From positions 1,295,501-1,359,500 of the forward strand of contig CATNEN010000012.1 in NCBI GenBank assembly GCA_950097015.1: DNA of 64,000 nt. The letters are read 5' to 3'. Every line of letters starts with the position of its first letter. The first letter of the stretch is position 1. Shown here piece after piece: positions 1-10,602 of this stretch. Both the position numbers and the translations under genes were made by a program. The notes under the pieces were generated by a model. The model searched no databases. It was not told where the DNA came from and saw only the letters and a program-made list of their open reading frames with translations. The stretch comes from Macrostomum hystrix (lineage: Eukaryota; Platyhelminthes; Macrostomidae).

Positions 1-194
1 CACTTTGGTACTTGTATCATGAAATATGGACAAATAGAAAGCTGGCTTGCTTTTGTATTTTTTGTAACGTCATTAATAGTGATTACTATTTATTAAAGTA
101 CTTATTAATTGTTTTGTAAATGTACTATGTTCTCCGGATATATGTATGAGAACATTGTATTGTAATTGTTTAGTAAAGCCGCTTGCTTATTCTA

Positions 195-628
195 CATACA
201 TGCGCAACCTCCCAAATCTTAGCCGGCCTTGCGACTTAGTTTTTGCTCTCATTTGCGACTTAGTTCGTTTCATTGCTCTATTTACGACTTAGTTTGCTCT
301 CATTTGCGACTTAGTTCGTTTTCATTGCTCTATTTACGACTTAGTTTGCTCTCATTTGCGACTTAGTTCGTTTCATTGCTCTATTTACGACTTAGTTTGC
401 TCTCATTTGCGACTTAGTTCGTTTCATTGCTCTATTTACGACTTAGTTTGCTCTCATTTGCTCTCTTTTTCTCTCCACTTTTTCCTTTTCTTCACGCCTT
501 CCTTTTTTGTTCCTTGGTCCCCCCTTTGATTTTTTGCGCTTGGTCGATTGGTTTTTGCGACTTACCTTGCTTGGCCCTCGTTTCACCCGGCCGCTTCGGC
601 CGGGTCGGCTGGGTGTTGCGCATGTATG
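195..628. mobile_element. hAT-like non-autonomous element (MITE), copy 1
   Basis: The element starts with CATACATGCGCAAC (195-208) and ends with its exact inverse complement (615-628). It is flanked by the 8-bp direct repeat TTATTCTA at 187-194 and 629-636. Perfect 14-bp terminal inverted repeats plus an 8-bp target duplication fit the hAT superfamily. No transposase is encoded; the interior is tandem repeats and a GC-rich stretch. A second copy with its own 8-bp duplication lies at 57340-57598, which confirms both boundaries. Confidence 0.88.
250..460. repeat. 51-bp tandem repeat inside MITE copy 1
   Basis: About four units of 51-52 bp begin at 250, 301, 353 and 404. Each contains TTGCGACTTAGTTCG and TTTACGACTTAGTTTG. 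Copy 2 of the element at 57340 holds only one unit, so most of the length difference between the copies comes from gain or loss of this unit. Confidence 0.85.
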
Positions 629-816
629 TTATTCTACCAAAAATATTTCTAGCAAATGCCCCTCTCAACTCGGCAGCCGAGGACGTCCTACGCGACCGCA
701 CAAGACGCTTTTTTAAGGACGCGAAAAGCAGAATTTCCGCGAGTTTTAACCGTTGACGCCGTTGATTTTTACTGTTTCCCATTTACGATTCTAATCTGTT
801 GTATTTTTTGCATTTG

Positions 817-1067
817 TTGCGATTGTTGTCCCTCATTTTTCCATTGTTTGCCTTGCTGCGATGCCATTGTTGTCCCTCATTTTTCCATTGTTTGCCTTGC
901 TGCGATGCCATTGTTGTCCCTCATTTTTCCATTGTTTGCCTTGCTGCAATGCCATTGTTGTCCCTCATTTTTCCATTGTTTGCCTTGCTGCAATGCCATT
1001 GTTGTCCCTCATTTTTCCATTGTTTGCCTTGCTGCCATGCCATTGTTGTTTCTCATTTTTCCATTGA
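817..1067. repeat. 44-bp minisatellite
   Basis: The word GTTGTCCCTCATTT recurs at 825, 869, 913, 957 and 1001, and a diverged form occurs at 1045. That gives about six units with an exact 44-bp period. The period is not a multiple of three, and the array reads open in all three forward frames, so those open frames are by-products of the repeat and not a gene. Confidence 0.9.
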
Positions 1068-1289
1068 ATATACTGTAGACGTTTTTCATGGTTGCGGGAT
1101 TAGTTGCATCTGTTTCGGATAGCAAATGAAACGTCAGCCTTTTTTGGACTTAACATTTAGTCTTAACATTTATTTCCGTCTTAAGGGTAGATCAGCGTAT
1201 AAACTAAAATTTATGTTTCGTCAGCTGGAAGAAATTTATGACTATTGTATGAAACAATGCACTAGCATATTAATAAGTACTAGTAAAAA

Positions 1290-1480
1290 ATTTGTCGAAA
1301 ATCGACATCAACTTGCTGCAATCATGAATATAAACGACGTCGACTTTTCGTCATCAATAGTGGAAAACGCGACGTCGCATACTCGACATCTGATAGCGAA
1401 ATTTCGACGTCGAAATCGTGGTTCAAATCGACATGAAATTTCGACGTCGATTTTCGACGTCATTTCGACGTGATTTTAAC
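1290..1480. repeat. Array of CGACGTCG palindromes next to a BEN-like gene
   Basis: Many copies or near copies of TTTCGACGTCGAAAT occur here, for example near 1340, 1405, 1440 and 1455. The core TCGACGTCGA is self-complementary. A CACTAG string stands at 1260-1265, just before the array. By analogy with the other arrays in the window this may be the subterminal region of a CACTA-like element, but a matching partner terminus was not found. Confidence 0.55.
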
Positions 1481-1492
1481 CGCCGGGGTGTC

Positions 1493-2224
1493 ATGAAGAT
1501 TGGGTTGTCTGCCTTTTCGACCGCTGGAGTGAACGATGCTGGTGGCAATGATGCTGACTCAAGCTCCGACGATGATTCCGTGGTCTCCTTTGTGTATGAT
1601 GGCCGCAAAAGACCTTCCAACCAAAATCGCAATTCCGTGGTGGACAAGCGCCCAAGACTTGCGTCTTCTGATCCGATGGTTCGAGAGAGAGCCAAGCTGG
1701 CTGCACTTCAATCTGCTGAACAGAATGAAGCTGCATCTCCGCAGGCAAATGGCGTATCCGCTGTGGATCTGGAGACACCCAGGGGTCCCGCGGGTCCATC
1801 AACAACACGCAAAGAGTCTAGGAGTGATGCTCTTCTCGAAGTGATGAAGCAGCTGCTCAAGGAACAGAAGAGAACCAATCGTCTGTTGGCCGAATTGGTC
1901 GCTGCCAAAGAGCAGAAAACTGTGCACGCGTCCGATCTTGCTGAGTACACGTGCCACAATGGCCAGATCATTGACCTGCAGGACATCAACAGGCATGATC
2001 CAAACTCCTTCGCTAGAAAGTTTGTCCCCATCGCTCATGGCAGGGATGACCTCAAGGGCCGCTTACTGTCGAGCAAGCGGAAGACTGATCGTAGGCTTTT
2101 CTCTAAGGAAGAATACGACGATGTGTATAACGCTGTGTGTGCCAAATTTCCAGGTTGTTCATGGCCATCTGTTGAGGCCAGTGTTAACCAATTTCTGAGG
2201 GACATCTGTAAGGACAAAAACTAA
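1493..2224 (+). CDS. BEN-like domain protein, single exon
   Basis: This is an intact frame of 243 residues from the ATG at 1493. An upstream in-frame ATG at 1418 lies within the palindrome array and is less likely to be the start. The N-terminal third is acidic and serine-rich, then basic. A predicted coiled coil follows around residues 115-150 (EVMKQLLKEQKRTNRLLAEL). The last 80 or so residues resemble a BEN domain: FARKFVPIA, then a helix ending in KFPGCSW, then a final NQFLRDIC helix. BEN domains bind DNA, often as dimers on palindromes. The layout (basic N-terminus, coiled coil, C-terminal helical domain) matches the genes at 31802 and 40000. It is probably an accessory gene of a CACTA-like element whose right end is at 3434. 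A host BEN gene is the alternative. It has no introns, unlike its relatives in the window. Confidence 0.6.
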   Translation: MKIGLSAFSTAGVNDAGGNDADSSSDDDSVVSFVYDGRKRPSNQNRNSVVDKRPRLASSDPMVRERAKLAALQSAEQNEAASPQANGVSAVDLETPRGPAGPSTTRKESRSDALLEVMKQLLKEQKRTNRLLAELVAAKEQKTVHASDLAEYTCHNGQIIDLQDINRHDPNSFARKFVPIAHGRDDLKGRLLSSKRKTDRRLFSKEEYDDVYNAVCAKFPGCSWPSVEASVNQFLRDICKDKN

Positions 2225-3189
2225 ACTCATGATCCTTAGCGCATCATCAGTGAGTGAACTTTCAAGAGTTGTTTGCATAATCCATACATTTACGTTCGTT
2301 CAGCTGTCTCACGGCATCCAGTACTTAAGTATAATTGCATGATTAGGTACAAGTACGATTGTAGTAGTCCATTTAGTGTGATGGCTAGACCTTGTTTTTA
2401 TGCTGCTTTTTCAAACTACTTTCTGTCTCATCTTTGTATTAATAATGTTTGTCTTGTCTGTTATTCGAATTTGTTAATGCAATTAAATTTTCATCAACTA
2501 TTCGCTAGAAATTTTCTTTTATTTTCTAGGTATTTCGCTATTTCTGTAATAGAAAATGTGAACTTTAATAACAAAAGTCCCAAATAGGCTCACAAGGCAG
2601 CGCTTCATTGTTCGGGAGTTCGCACATGTGCATGTATGACGACTACAATTTTGCTGTCCGACTCAACTCCTGCGCATTGAAGGCTGCACCGGTTTCACTT
2701 TCCACGCCATAAAAATGCTGCCTCACGCTCCCAATCAATACCCAACACTCCCAATGAATTTTTTGTTTACTTTTTTGTTCATAAAGCAGTCCCAATGACG
2801 GCAAGTGGCCTTTGAATTTCCATCTTTTTGTTACAACATTTCTACGTCACTATTGAAATGCGCACAGTAAACTGTATTGCACTCTAGTTTAATCTGGGGT
2901 GACAAATTCCATCTTTACGTGTGTGTGTGCAGTTACGAAAACTTAGTGGCACTGTTCTGTCTTTCTTAATTATTTCAATTTTGCTTGCAATTTTTTAAAC
3001 ATTCAGTACCTACCTGCCATTCAGGCTAAAATGGACGAGTGCACAAATTTTTACATACATTTTTGTATGTTATAGTTTCGAAACAAAAATCGAACAATTC
3101 TTTATACACAACTGCACTAGCATCCTTCAGAAAGTAACGAGCATTAAAATGATGTGATACATGCAATAATGCCATAATTACGATTCTTA
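2225..3189. other. AT-rich spacer, no gene seen
   Basis: No conserved frame, RNA gene or clear repeat was recognised between the BEN-like stop codon and the TTGCAA array. The two open frames here are short and of AT-rich composition. Confidence 0.5.
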
Positions 3190-3434
3190 AAATTTGGCTT
3201 GGAAAACCTCTTGCAATTATGGCACTTTTATTGCAATTTTCCGAAGAAATATTGTTACGTTATTGCAATTTTATTCTACGAAATATTACAATACTTGTAA
3301 TATGTCTTGCAAAAAGTTACAATTATTACAATTTATCTTGCAATTTACTCTTACAATTATTGCACTTTTATTGCAATTTTTAGTAAGAGTGATTGCAATA
3401 TTATTGCAATTTTCGCAATTTGTCTCGACTAGTG
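3190..3434. mobile_element. CACTA-type right terminus with TTGCAA array
   Basis: The stretch is dense in ATTGCAATT, a palindrome, and ends at TCGACTAGTG (3425-3434), the inverse complement of CACTAGTCGA. Its inverse matches the left termini at 9153 and 25179, which share CACTAGTCGA, then ATTGCGAA a few bases later. This is the layout of EnSpm/CACTA ends: a short CACTA inverted repeat backed by subterminal repeats. No left end that pairs with it was found in the window. Confidence 0.75.
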
Positions 3435-3604
3435 ATGGAGAAAAGTAATGCACTTGCCTCGCGCATGGCTGTTGCCAAAAATAATATAGAAGCGTAGTTG
3501 CATTGCCAATGTTTTACTGATGCTAGTTCACCCTGTCCATGTTGAGCTTAGCGTAATTAATTGTAACGGCTTATTAATTAACCTCATCCGATTGACTATA
3601 TTAG

Positions 3605-3725
3605 GGGGTGAGTAACAGAGTGGTCTAACGCGTTTGCCAATCGCACCACAGTCCCTGAGCTCGATTCCGAGGCGAGGCTGTGGGTCTACTGTCACCAAAT
3701 GATGTGCCAGTGCCCACAGCCCTCC
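3605..3725 (+). repeat. tRNA-derived SINE
   Basis: An A-box-like segment (AGAGTGGTCTAACGCG, about 3616-3631) and a B-box-like segment (GCTCGATTCC, about 3659-3668) sit at tRNA-like spacing. They are followed by a hairpin formed by GGCTGTGGG (3676-3684) and CCCACAGCC (3713-3721). The anticodon arm is not a clean tRNA. A second copy of the hairpin part is at 63425-63470 with a compensated base pair. Confidence 0.65.
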
Positions 3726-3898
3726 TGAAATTACGAGCCGATTAGCACTTTGTCAATCACAAGTTGGCACCTGAGGAAAAAATATTAAACATGAAGACAG
3801 TATTGTTTTACAAATAGAACAGGTAATAATCGAGCACGAAGTGTTAAATGGCGGTTTTAAAAAAAAATTATATTATATTACTAAATAAAATTATTATT

Positions 3899-4020
3899 GC
3901 CCAGATAACATTCTGCTCACACCATCTTACCAGATGTTTTGCCTTGTACATCTTAGCAGATCTGCCGGCCACTGTACGATCTTGCAAGGTCATTTAAGAT
4001 AAGCAGGCTGCTGAAATACA
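3899..4020. mobile_element. Left terminus of an AGATCT-type CACTA-like element
   Basis: The sequence begins CCCAGATAACATTCTG and continues with CATCTTAGCAGATCT and CGATCTTGCAAGG motifs. It resembles the left end at 30816 (CCCTAGAGAACAATCTG). The decayed BEN-like gene at 5013-6753 follows, as expected inside such an element. No right end is recognised before 9150, so the element is probably truncated. Confidence 0.5.
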
Positions 4021-5012
4021 TTATATCCTGGTAAAATGTTTTTTTCTTCTATTATATAGTAATTTCACCGTGGTTTATTTTTTTTTCTAAATAATTACCA
4101 AAATTTTCTTTGTCGATCTTTTGAATGTTACTTTTAAGTGTTTCTGTGTTTTACCGAAATAGCTAAGGTAATTTTTAAATTAAAATACTCTTGCAGTTGA
4201 TTGCTTAACGGCTTAACGCTATCAACAAAAAGCTTTGCATATTCTCATGGTCACTGTTCATTGCCCACGTTGGGCTTGAGTTTTTCAATTATCTCATAGT
4301 TCCTGAGTTTACTGCTAAGCCAGAGATCTTACTATTTATGTTATGTCAACTACGTGTTCTCTATGACTGTCACAACTAAAAGCTCTTGTTACTTTACGGT
4401 TTACTTAATAAAAAATGTAGAGCATCTACAGCTTTATTAAGTCCACTAAAACTTATAAGTGATGCTTTTATCTAGCTATATGTAAATAAAAACTTTTTTC
4501 TGTGAATATATTAGAATAATAGACAATTTAATATGTAGCAAAAAGTCAAATCAGCATGGCATCAACAAAACAAAAGGCTTTTATTGATCTCTGCTAAGCT
4601 AGCTAGCTACCTGGTTGTACTAGTAATCTAGGTTCTTATTTTGTTTCTAGATGCAAAAAATACATCAAATACTTGTGGTGAAAAAAAGAAACAGTATATT
4701 TTATTAACCACAAGCATTCTTTTTCCCTTGTAAAAAATATTTAAATCAGGTATCTAGGTAGCTAAGAATTGGTCTAAGAGATCGTTGCAACAATTTAGCT
4801 ACTAGAATATGTAATTAGGATATAGCTATCTATCTACTTTGCTATACCAGGGTAGCTAGCTAGTAGCAGTAGCTAGTTTACTAGCAATAAAACTGTTAGA
4901 CAATAGACACATCACTAGCCATTACTTTATTTTCTACTTAAAATTATCTTATTTTTAATTTCAGCTTTTAAGTAGCTATAACACCTAGTGTAGGCCTATA
5001 AACTATTCTAGA

Positions 5013-6753
5013 CCTAAAAATCTGGCTGCTATTCTCACTGACAAGAGACCCAAGCGAAGGCGAAATGGCAATCTTGACAAGTTTGCCACAGAACGTTAGC
5101 AAAATATTTTTGTGCTGCTATGGTTTAATAAAACGCGGACATATAGTGAGGTCATGCCTTTGACACATTCAAAATTCTTAAAAGTAATAAGATGTCTTTG
5201 TTTTCTTAAGTTAATTGCACTACTAGAGACAATAATTATGGCAATTATATGCAACAGTCTATATATTCTTTTTCTTTTCATTTAATATTATAGTTTTCAC
5301 CATCTGAAAAGCTAAACTGGACCAAGGCAAGTATCTAATTTGTACTACTGTAGTTGGTTTAGGTTTTGAATGTTCAGAGACTTCAAGTGATGAAGCCGAT
5401 GATGCTGAAAATAATCCATCCTATGATCCACAATTGGACACCAGCATTTCACCCTTTTTAAGGCAGCAGACATTGGGTAATGCAAGTACTTCACTTTTAA
5501 AGATTATTTAAAGGAAGAGAGTTGATAATTTTTAATCCCTTTATTGTTGTATAATTTATTATTACTATTAATAAAGCCCTCCTTCTTTCAGGCCTTGCCA
5601 GCATCAGTGCACATGATGCCAATAATGCTAATGCTACTACTATCGCAAGTAAGATGCCAATTCAATGTCCATATGGAGTCATATATTTTGCTAATTTTAT
5701 ATTTTGCTTTGTGTCAATCCAATTTATCTATTTCACCTATGCTTCCCAGAGACAAACAGGTTTAATCAAGAAGCAAAGAGCGTAGCATGCTTGCTGCTGC
5801 AAGTTCTGCTGCTTCAAGTGAGCATTGTGAACAAGATTCAAATGCTGTGGTGTCTGTGCCCATGCATGTCAGTGGGCCAGCTGTGTCAGCATCTTCAGCC
5901 AGACAGGAAGATGGACATTTATATGGTGCTAGTTTTTCGCCTAGTGCTCCATTGACACCAATTTCGACCAGCTCAACAAAACGATTTGGTCCAAGTCTTC
6001 CACCTGCTGCAGTTGCAATCAACCAGCCTATGACGAGTGCTCAGGCTGATAACATAATACGGCTGCTGCAGCAAATTAAGAATATTCTCATTGATGTGCG
6101 CGAAAACACTCGTCCAACACAGGGCTCGATGGAGGATATGGTAATGACACTTTACAATGTGCAGTTGTATTGTGTTTTAGAAATTTTAGATTTATAATCG
6201 AGGCTCTAGTGACCTTTTATCTTATAAAAAATACATTTTAGTTCCTCTTTGACCATCTTGGTCGGCAGTTTAACATCCAAGAAATCACAGGCTCAACAGC
6301 TACACTGTTCGTCTTGTCCCTTGTTGATCGCCTAATGGGACCTGATTACATCCAACAGCATCGATTTGAGCAGCACCCTCTCCCCGAAGGTCTCGTTTCT
6401 GCTTCTGGAGAGTTGATTTGGCAACTAAAAGATAAGTTCTGTTTCTTTTTATTATGAAATGCGCTTTGTTTACTTTGTTTTAGCTCACAAGTATCTTCAT
6501 TTTGGCAATGTGGTATACGGCAAGCTCTAACACTATATATTGTAATCTTTGTTACTGAATTGTACTGTCCAGTGAATTATATGCAGCTTAACAATATTAA
6601 TTAATTATTAACAAATACTTTTTAACAGCTGCACTTCGCATCCGATTCGGCTCGTCGAGCATGTGGCCCCAGGCAAGACTGTCACTGAACCAAGCCTCAC
6701 GTGACCGTCGGAAGAAGCGTCTGATGAACTCGAGTGCGCAGGCGGAAACTTAA
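5013..6753 (+). pseudogene. Decayed multi-exon BEN-like gene
   Basis: Exon by exon this copies the intact gene at 31802-34962. It has a basic stretch (KRPKRRR), then the FNKTRTYSEV segment, then a short exon FSPSEKLNW. An acidic exon follows, then the coiled-coil exon (TSAQADNIIRLLQQIKN, near 6030-6090), then an exon ending near SASGEL, and a last exon with LNQASRDRRKK that stops at 6751. Damage is clear. There is an in-frame TAG at 5097-5099 in the first exon and no recognisable start. The counterpart of exon 3 is missing. A frameshift lies near 5795 after RFNQEAKS. The donor near 6432, which is GT in the intact gene, reads AT. One intron begins with GC (GCAAGT, after 5325). It lies inside the element that starts at 3899. 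Confidence 0.7.
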
Positions 6754-9150
6754 AACTATAATTTTTCTATGAAGTGGGTGCGGGTTTTGCAATCCGATGA
6801 CCTGTCCTCAAGAGAGAAAGGGAGCGTGGGGATGGCGATAGAGTTAGAAGTCGTACCGCAAAGCCTCGCGATTTATCGCGGGGAGAGGGATGAAGGGAGA
6901 GATGAAGGGAGAGACAGTGGATGCAGGGAGTGGTCCTCTCGGCCTCAGGCTGGCCAGTCCCACTCAACCCATAGGCCACAGGCATGACTGCCGTGCCTAC
7001 CCCAAGCAGTGCTCGAAACCGGCTAAAGTCTAAAGAGATATCGGACTACCCGCAAGCAGGTAGGACAGGGCTAGATAGCCTACTGTCATCAGTAGCATGT
7101 ACATAACTGACTCCTAACAGTGGTAGCAGTGGTCGATTCGGCCCAGGCTCTTGTCTTAGAAATGCGGAAAGGCTATTGGCAAAGCGGAAAATGATCTAGG
7201 GTAGCGCCACCACCCAATGCGCCTACGTTGCCACCGCAGACATTTGGGAACTTGGGTCCCCGGAGTTCACAGCTCCTAGTTTGTCACACAGATCTCAGAC
7301 AAGCCGAAAAATAGGGCATTCTGTAACTTCCGTTTTAGACTAGGGCGAAGACCCCAGAATGGATCGAGACACGCCTCAACAGGGGATTCCTGAAACTGCG
7401 CTACAGTGGTCTAGAAAGGTGGTACTCCGAACTCGAATGGGAAACCCATAGCCGGAATCCTACTCAGGAAACATCAGGCACATTCCCTACATTAGATTGC
7501 AGCCTACACATTAAATAACTAGCAAATCCGAATCTGTGTGAGATGAGGAAATCAGAGGCAGAAGCGATTAAGCAGAACACTGGCTGAGTGATTATGCAAG
7601 CGATAAATATTAGATCACGCCTCTCGCTCCCATGGCCGTAGTTGCGAGGGCGGGGAATAGAAGGAGAATTCAATTGACAAAGGAGTTTGACGCGTACACT
7701 GGAATCCGCCAGTGAGAGAGGAAAGCCGGCCAAGGAATTCCCCGCCCCTAAGCAGCAATGCACACGCTACATTCCGCATTTTACTCGCAAATCCCTAGCT
7801 CCTTTACTTTCATGCGCGCTCGCAGTTGTCCTCCTGCCGCAGCTTTCAGCTAGGCATCACCAGAGCCCACCCCCTAATGAGCTAGCCACTCATGGTCGAG
7901 GGCTGCCTAACGATAAAATAAAGGTGAAAAAGAGGCATAGCAAAAGGAATTAAGTTGTTATAAAATTAAGCCCAATAGGTTAAAAGTGCTTTAGATTAGA
8001 AAGTTTATTAGGCTAGACAGTTCCCTAGTTTCCCTCCCACTAATTGCCGCCTAACTTAAAGTGCTAGTCCCTTAGGAGTAATAATTATGCAACCGCTGCG
8101 CGGGTTACTTATCTGGATGCTGATTCGGCCGCGTGCTTCAATCCTGTAGCTCTCGGGGAAGGGGTAGGGCAAAACAGCAAGGCTGAGAGAGGGTAAACTG
8201 AAGTGAGCTGGCAGGGGCCAACACACGGGGAGCACAGTGGCTCAATTTAGAGCCCACCTAAAGAGGTGGCTTGCGATTAGAGGAAAGAAGACAGGCAAAG
8301 AGCCTGTGAGCACTTGCTTGAGCTTATAGCTCTGGGGTCTAAGCCCTGTGTGGATGTGGGGGAAGTGCCTTAGGTCCGGTGGGAGTCCGGCCCAGCAGGT
8401 AGGAGGGGGCGATAGGACGGTAAGGTCCGAAGGTAGGGTTGGAAGGGTAACGGTCCAAGGTAAAAGGTTCCCTAGGGGCAGCGCAGCGCGCTTCCTTAAA
8501 TAGTCTTGCAGCACGCCAACCCCGACATCCATCAAAATAACCCACATTCGCGCCAGCCTGTCATCGAGGAATTGAAGCGGCGATTGCCGCCCCGATTACC
8601 CAATGAACCAGCGGCGAGAAACGACAGATGCTCCTTCACGAGCAGCCGCCGACAGTCGGCCAATAATTGTTACTCCGCCAGGACAATGGGAAGCGCAGGC
8701 GCCGACCTGCCTACGGTGACATTTACACGTATCTAAGAGAGGAGGTCATAAAGTCGAGCTGGGCTCGAATACTGTAAAGAAGTGGGGACATGAAGAATTA
8801 ATGATCACTCGAGTGATTCCCAATATCTGATCGCGGTTTGGAGGGGAATTATGACCTAAACTACTCATACAATAAAAGCTATGGCCGCGATCAGTCATTC
8901 CTACAGGGGTCTAGACAGATCCAGGGAGAAGGGATTCGACGGCTACTTAATTCACCGCCGCCCAAAACCCGGCCCTAAGATTAATGATCTTGTTTGTGGC
9001 CAGCTGCTAGGTGGGTCGCGATTATTGATTGCTTAAAAATTTGAAAAATTCCGCTGGCTCACATTCCCACTCGATTCCCGCAGCACACTCCACATCATCT
9101 ACAACTTTTTTTATGCAGCTCGAAGTTATAAATTTTTTATGTGCAATAGC
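6754..9150. other. GC-richer block without assignable genes
   Basis: Base composition rises compared with the flanks and the text lacks the poly-A/T runs seen elsewhere. Open frames on both strands are short and show no recognised domain. A TGGTAGCAGTGG string near 7121 recalls a retroelement primer-binding site, but I see no paired long terminal repeats. A 10-bp inverted pair, CTGATCGCGG (8827-8836) and CCGCGATCAG (8885-8894), is present. The block may be a degraded mobile element or imported DNA. Confidence 0.35.
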
Positions 9151-9152
9151 TA

Positions 9153-9480
9153 CACTAGTCGAACGATATTGCGAAAATATTGTAATAATTGCAATTTTCC
9201 TTGCAAATACAAAAATTATTGCACTTATTGTAATGTTGGTTGCAAGACGAATTGCAATTGATACAAGTAAGAAGTTAATCACAATTAAAATAAGAAATAA
9301 TGCTTTACCACGCAATCTACAGTGAATAATTATCGCATTCTGGTTGAAAGAGTGACTCTTCAGCCCTTTGCAATCGGTTTAGTGGCATAAGTTGTTAGTA
9401 TTTGCTTGTTATTATTATAAGTCCATATTGCAAGTAATTTGCAATTTTAATTGCAAGCAATTGTATTATTTGAATTAAGG
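9153..9480. mobile_element. CACTA-type left terminus with TTGCAA array
   Basis: The terminus starts CACTAGTCGAACGATATTGC at 9153 and is followed by AATTGCAATTTTCC, GTTGCAAGACG and AATTGCAAGC type words. It faces right, and the gypsy element at 9559 was inserted 406 bp inside it. Related fragments beyond the gypsy element (BEN-accessory-like exon 21119, array 21486, transposase fragment 23531) may be the rest of the same element. Confidence 0.72.
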
Positions 9481-9755
9481 ATTAAGCTCCATGGAGCTCA
9501 AGTAGAGGCAAAGCATATATTTGTAGGATCCTGTTATTGTTGGTTTGATATAAATATGTGAGATAGATAGAATTTTATTAGTACCGTTTCAAACTTTGTG
9601 ATGTAAATAAATTTTGTTAACAAATTATATTACAAAATGTATTCTATTATTATACTAGGTACTTTTATTCTTCATATAGTAAATAGTATTTTCCTTTAAA
9701 AAAGAAATTAATTATAACATTTGTTTTACTCTTTCCCGCCACCTCAAATATTTCA

Positions 9756-9763
9756 TATAAATA
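9756..9763 (+). promoter_or_regulatory. LTR TATA box
   Basis: TATAAATA stands about 200 bp inside the LTR, after a CCGCC-containing stretch. Transcription would start near 9785-9795, which puts U3 at about 9559-9790. The same box recurs in the 3' LTR. Confidence 0.6.
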
Positions 9764-9998
9764 GAAGTGAATTTTATGTCTCAAAAATATACCTTTCTTT
9801 ACCTCGACTCGCTCGCTTCCTCTCTCGTATTTGGAGATCAAGCAAGAAAGCCAATTTAGCTAGTTTTCTAAAATTACATGACTTCGTGTTGATTCTTTAA
9901 GATTAGAACTGTGTTAGTTCTGGTCAAAGTTACGCTGTATAATAGTATTGAGCTGTATTAGTTCTATATTATTAACAGGGAGTAAACGTAGTGATCTA

Positions 9999-10283
9999 AA
10001 TAAGACGTATTGTCTTATTATTTAGTTTAAAATCAACGTATTGTTGATATAAATAAGAGGTATTGTCTTATTATTTAGGTTAAAATCAACGTATTGTTGA
10101 TATAAATAAGACGTATTGTCTTATTATTTAGGTTAAAATCAACGTATTGTTGATATAAATAAGACGTATTGTCTTATTATTTAGGCTAAAATCAACGTAC
10201 TGTTGATCTAAATAAGACGTATTGTCTTATTAATTAGGATATATCAACGTACTGTTGATATAAATAAGACGTACTGTCTTACT
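9999..10283 (+). repeat. Array of eleven alternating hairpins with GTAYT loops
   Basis: Two hairpins alternate along a unit of about 53 bp. One is AATAAGAC-GTATT-GTCTTATT (six copies). The other is ATCAAC-GTATT-GTTGAT (five copies). Later copies use the loop GTACT. The array lies between the likely transcription start and the polyadenylation signal, so it would be in the R region and appear at both RNA ends. A few copies have one stem mismatch (GAG instead of GAC). Confidence 0.85.
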
Positions 10284-10307
10284 GTTTAGGGTGTGTTACC
10301 CTGGACA

Positions 10308-10313
10308 AATAAA
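10308..10313 (+). promoter_or_regulatory. LTR polyadenylation signal
   Basis: AATAAA lies downstream of the hairpin array in the 5' LTR and recurs at 18671-18676 in the 3' LTR. The copy in the 3' LTR would end the transcript, which places the end of R at about 10330-10340. Confidence 0.55.
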
Positions 10314-10539
10314 TAGAGTGAGATCATACGTAGTGTAAGGTCAGTCCTGATCGTAATTACCGGGCAACTTCAGTCCACCGCGTAAAGGCCCGGAAGACTG
10401 GAAATAGGATTTTAGGGAGTGCCTTACCGCTCGGGCACAGTCAGCTACCATAGTAACACGTCATTCACGTGATACTAAATAGACGAATATTAGAAACTAG
10501 GATAAATAATACCTCACACCAGAAACGGCTGCTACAACT

Positions 10540-10551
10540 TGGTGGCAGCGG
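10540..10551 (+). other. Candidate primer-binding site
   Basis: TGGTGGCAGCGG begins three bases after the LTR end. It begins with the TGG expected from pairing with a tRNA 3' CCA. I cannot assign the tRNA from sequence alone. Confidence 0.55.
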
Positions 10552-10602
10552 TAAAGGATTGAAATCCGGTAAAACGCACGATCAGACTGGTAACAAATCA
10601 AA

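Larger units (their letters stand above)
9559..10536 (+). repeat. 5' LTR
   Basis: The boundaries are set by identity with 17922-18899 and by TG at the start and CA at the end. It carries a TATA box, eleven alternating hairpins and an AATAAA signal. The internal region starts at 10537. Confidence 0.95.

Noticed and set aside
656-1122. Overlapping open frames rich in Cys, Leu and Phe
   Set aside because: They are all produced by the 44-bp minisatellite, whose period is not a multiple of three and which opens every forward frame.
3605-3675. Functional tRNA gene
   Set aside because: A-box and B-box words are present but the acceptor and anticodon stems do not close, and the hairpin tail is shared with another copy, so it is a SINE.
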